Assembly: GCF_003464595.1 (NCBI RefSeq) | Contig: NZ_QRZF01000041.1 | Span: forward strand, 1 to 7,104 | Direction of reading: 5' to 3' | Origin: Bacteroides intestinalis | GTDB lineage: Bacteria; Bacteroidota; Bacteroidia; Bacteroidales; Bacteroidaceae | Length of the DNA: 7,104 nucleotides | Part shown: positions 5,159-7,104 of the stretch, piece after piece | Position numbering within the stretch: position 1 is the first letter of the stretch | How the letters are laid out: the number at the start of each line of letters is the position of its first letter | The notes under the pieces: generated by a model | The model's input: the letters and a program-made list of their open reading frames with translations, nothing else | The model's database searches: none | Told to the model about the DNA's origin: nothing | Made by a program: the position numbers and the translations under genes

Positions 5159-5767
5159 ATGAGCTTAAAATATGACCTTTACGAAACGCCCGACATACAG
5201 CAGACCGGCGAGCAACAACCGCTTCATCCCCGCGTAGTTTTCAAGGGAACCATCGGCCGGGAAGAATTTCTGGACCGCGTTCACAAATTCACAGGTTTGA
5301 GCCGCAGCCTGCTCGCAGGTGCCATGCAGTCTTTCCAAGATGAATTGAGAGATTTACTTGCCGACGGGTGGATTGTGGAAATGGGAGAGATGGGTTACTT
5401 CTCCGTATCCCTGCAGGGACCTCCTGCAATGAAGAAAAAGGACGTGCATGCACAATCCATCAAATTAAAAAACATCAATTACCGCCCGAACAGCCGGTTC
5501 AAGAAAGAGGTGCATTGGAAAATGAAACCGGAACGCGGTGAATCCTTTACCCGTCCCAACAGAGAAGAACGCGATACAGAGAAATGTCTGGAAATAATAA
5601 ACAGTCATCTGGCAAAGTACCCTTGCCTCACCCGCGCCGACTACTGCCGACTGACGGGATGCGACAAGAAACTTGCCCTGAAAGAACTGAATGGCTTTAT
5701 TGCCGACGGGCTTTTGATACGCTACGGAGCGGGAAAACAGGTGGTTTACGGAAAGGTGCAGCAGTAG
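5159..5767 (+). CDS. HU-like DNA-binding protein with C-terminal winged helix (HU-HIG type)
   Basis: A 202-residue protein. Residues 1-118 are an HU/IHF-related domain of the Bacteroidota-specific histone-like group (TIGR01201/HU-HIG): the start MSLKYDLYETP, the RVVFKGTIGREEFLDRVHKFTGLSRSLLAGAM helices, then DGWIVEMGEMGYFSVSLQGPP for the HU hairpin base, and NSRFKKEV near the end, replacing the DNA-inserting arm region seen in classic HU. A charged linker (119-138) leads to a winged-helix domain at 140-200 (CLEIINSHLAKYPCLTRADYCRLTGCDKKLALKELNGFIADGLLIRYG). It probably binds and shapes DNA, perhaps at a specific site. The ATG at 5159 is chosen because it gives the standard N-terminus. The gene has a tandem TAG-TAA stop and converges on the phosphatase gene with 18 bases between. 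Target DNA is unknown; the palindrome upstream is a candidate. Confidence 0.85.
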   Translation: MSLKYDLYETPDIQQTGEQQPLHPRVVFKGTIGREEFLDRVHKFTGLSRSLLAGAMQSFQDELRDLLADGWIVEMGEMGYFSVSLQGPPAMKKKDVHAQSIKLKNINYRPNSRFKKEVHWKMKPERGESFTRPNREERDTEKCLEIINSHLAKYPCLTRADYCRLTGCDKKLALKELNGFIADGLLIRYGAGKQVVYGKVQQ

Positions 5768-5785
5768 TAACAGGAGCTGAATTGA

Positions 5786-7021
5786 CTATTCTAGTATTTC
5801 CGCCAGAAAAGTTTTAACGTCCTTCCATGAATAATAAGGAGCAGTTTTATTCTTCAACGGCAACTCCACTTCATTCTCATTCAGCAACAGCTTCACCAGT
5901 ATATCACTCTTCTTATCGCGATAGAAAATTAATTGTAGATTGGCTCCCATAGGAGAGACCCGATAATCTTGCCAGGCAAGATGGAATTTTTCCATATCCG
6001 TCTCCTGATTGCTACATCCTTCTATTTGCATCAAAGCAAGCAGACGGATGAGGTGGGTATCATGCCCGAAACGAAGATCTGCCGCAGGAGTGCCTTTCTT
6101 TATAGCAACATCCGCACTTTCCAGAATATTGCGCAACAAAGGCACAGCACAGCGAGGCATCAGACCGCCATTGAGCGGAGCAGCAGCATTACACACGTAC
6201 ATGCGGGCATTCACCGTCTTCCAAATACCTACCAACTCCTCATATTCAAAGATATCATAGAAGGACAAATCCAACTCTACATTCTGCATATCGGCAGCAA
6301 TCCAATAGAGGCTGCGCATCATGGCATCCGGATCAGTTATCGCATCAGGTTTCACAAACAGGGAAGCCATCATGCGCCCGGTACGAACGTTCTTCTTTTC
6401 AAATTCCCTGAACCCACGTCTCCATGGAGCTTTCTCTGAAGAAAACTTCTCACCTTCAGGAGAAGTGTAAGCTATATAATCCATATACCGATGGTAAGCC
6501 CTACGCTCCACATGCAAGGCAGGATTCAGTTCTTTCAAGCGTTCCGTAAAATAGCTCATGCTCATAGCACAACGCAGAGAAGTGGACGAACGGGCGTCTA
6601 TAAAAGCATCTTCCCGGAATACTTGCGGGAAATTGTGATACATGCGTTCAGCTATCTCACGATGTTGACGTTCGCCAAGGGGAGTAATACTTCCACTACA
6701 TCCGCGGGCATCTTCCCAAACCTTGTGCAAACGCTGACGTACATCCATGCCAAGAGGAGTAAGCTCAGAACATTGATAAAGGGAATCAAAAACACAGATG
6801 ACTTCCGTATAACGTTCATCCGCCGTCATCCAACGGGAGCCATGACGACCGTAGTGACTGATATAGAAAGGCTCATATCCCGCCGGAGCAGGGGTATGGA
6901 CAGATGTAGGGGCAGGATAAGCATAATAAATACTTCCTGCCTGCTCCGGCGTCAATACGGACTGGGAACGAGCGGTGAAAGTACACAGTAAATACAATAT
7001 AAAAATTATGCTTTGTCTCAT
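5786..7021 (-). CDS. Secreted histidine acid phosphatase (histidine phosphatase clade 2)
   Basis: A 411-residue protein with an N-terminal signal peptide (MRQSIIFILYLLCTFTARS, cleavage near residue 19-21), so it is exported to the periplasm or beyond. The YLLC at 10-13 is a poor lipobox, so a lipoprotein is unlikely. The catalytic RHGSRW (Arg59, His60, Arg63) holds the phosphorylated histidine. ITPLGERQH at 112-120 and the ARSS..R segment (Arg143, Arg150) are typical of the branch. RFGHDTHL at 317-324 supplies the His-Asp pair (His320, Asp321) that donates the proton. Length fits the 400-residue family norm. It hydrolyses phosphomonoesters. The exact substrate (sugar phosphate, inositol phosphate or other) cannot be told. 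The HD motif, rather than HAE, argues against the MINPP inositol-polyphosphate subgroup. No operon partner is seen in the window. Confidence 0.88.
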   Translation of the reverse strand: MRQSIIFILYLLCTFTARSQSVLTPEQAGSIYYAYPAPTSVHTPAPAGYEPFYISHYGRHGSRWMTADERYTEVICVFDSLYQCSELTPLGMDVRQRLHKVWEDARGCSGSITPLGERQHREIAERMYHNFPQVFREDAFIDARSSTSLRCAMSMSYFTERLKELNPALHVERRAYHRYMDYIAYTSPEGEKFSSEKAPWRRGFREFEKKNVRTGRMMASLFVKPDAITDPDAMMRSLYWIAADMQNVELDLSFYDIFEYEELVGIWKTVNARMYVCNAAAPLNGGLMPRCAVPLLRNILESADVAIKKGTPAADLRFGHDTHLIRLLALMQIEGCSNQETDMEKFHLAWQDYRVSPMGANLQLIFYRDKKSDILVKLLLNENEVELPLKNKTAPYYSWKDVKTFLAEILE

Positions 7022-7082
7022 CTTCGTAAAGAATTTAAGTTATCACTCTTTTATTCCTTTATCTGATTCTCCGCAAACACAC

Positions 7083-7103
7083 CTAATATTTTTAGTATAT
7101 TAG
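7083..7103. repeat. Short inverted repeat upstream of the phosphatase gene
   Basis: Seven-base arms CTAATAT (7083-7089) and ATATTAG (7097-7103) flank a 7-base loop, about 62 bases upstream of the phosphatase start. It could be an operator or the end of the terminator of a gene outside the window. A near-fit to the -7 element (TGTGTTTG on the minus strand, 7074-7081) lies beside it, but the -33 box would fall at the window edge and cannot be judged. Confidence 0.3.
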
Positions 7104-7104
7104 C

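Noticed and set aside
5969..6991. Plus-strand open frames of 83-166 codons opposite the phosphatase gene
   Set aside because: The minus-strand phosphatase has full family motifs and a signal peptide. The opposite frames show no recognisable domain.
5786..7021. Phosphatase as a MINPP-type inositol polyphosphate phosphatase
   Set aside because: The proton-donor motif is His-Asp (GHDTH), not the HAE motif of MINPP enzymes, so only the broader family is called.
1..7104. Transposase, integrase, tRNA or rRNA genes that could explain the rearrangements
   Set aside because: No reading frame resembles a transposase or recombinase, and I saw no tRNA or rRNA sequence. The rearrangements are better explained by recombination within RHS core sequence.

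Overview
The window looks like chromosomal DNA from a Bacteroides-type member of the Bacteroidota. Four things support this: a near-consensus TTG/TAnnTTTG promoter with 19-base spacing at 4032-4061, an RHS/YD-repeat protein with a swappable C-terminal tip, an HU-HIG type DNA-binding protein fused to a winged helix, and a secreted histidine acid phosphatase. Species cannot be fixed from sequence alone.

Left part (1-3890, minus strand). This is an RHS polymorphic-toxin locus in a decayed or rearranged state. Gene order runs right to left: an RHS core without a proper N-terminus (3866-2019), a one-base frameshift at about 2057, the RHS hallmark end plus a toxin tip (2022-1165), a small acidic probable immunity gene (1163-846), a terminator-like hairpin (817-780), a scar of a second RHS core with the last 38 codons of a different toxin (757-641), its DUF2019-like probable immunity gene (653-321), a degenerate duplicated spacer, a second terminator-like hairpin (169-129), and finally another RHS core fragment (118-1) leaving the window. 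The two displaced modules are built alike: core fragment starting near the EYG motif, then toxin, immunity gene and terminator hairpin. This suggests stacked alternative tips, as in other RHS loci.

Middle (4032-4831, plus strand). A compact two-gene operon encodes a minimal nucleotidyltransferase (MNT) and a HEPN-domain protein. It has its own promoter and Shine-Dalgarno sequence, and the genes overlap by ATGA. It belongs to the MNT/HEPN class that includes toxin-antitoxin pairs. It lies divergently next to the RHS locus.

Right part (4832-7104). A 327-base gap holds a possible promoter, a short hydrophobic reading frame of doubtful reality and a striking 52-base imperfect palindrome centred at 5049/5050. 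It precedes a 202-residue HU-like plus winged-helix protein. That gene converges, with 18 bases between stops, on a minus-strand secreted histidine acid phosphatase with RHG and HD motifs.

The left part and the MNT/HEPN pair form an island of conflict genes. The right part looks more like ordinary chromosome, although HU-HIG proteins are often accessory genes too.
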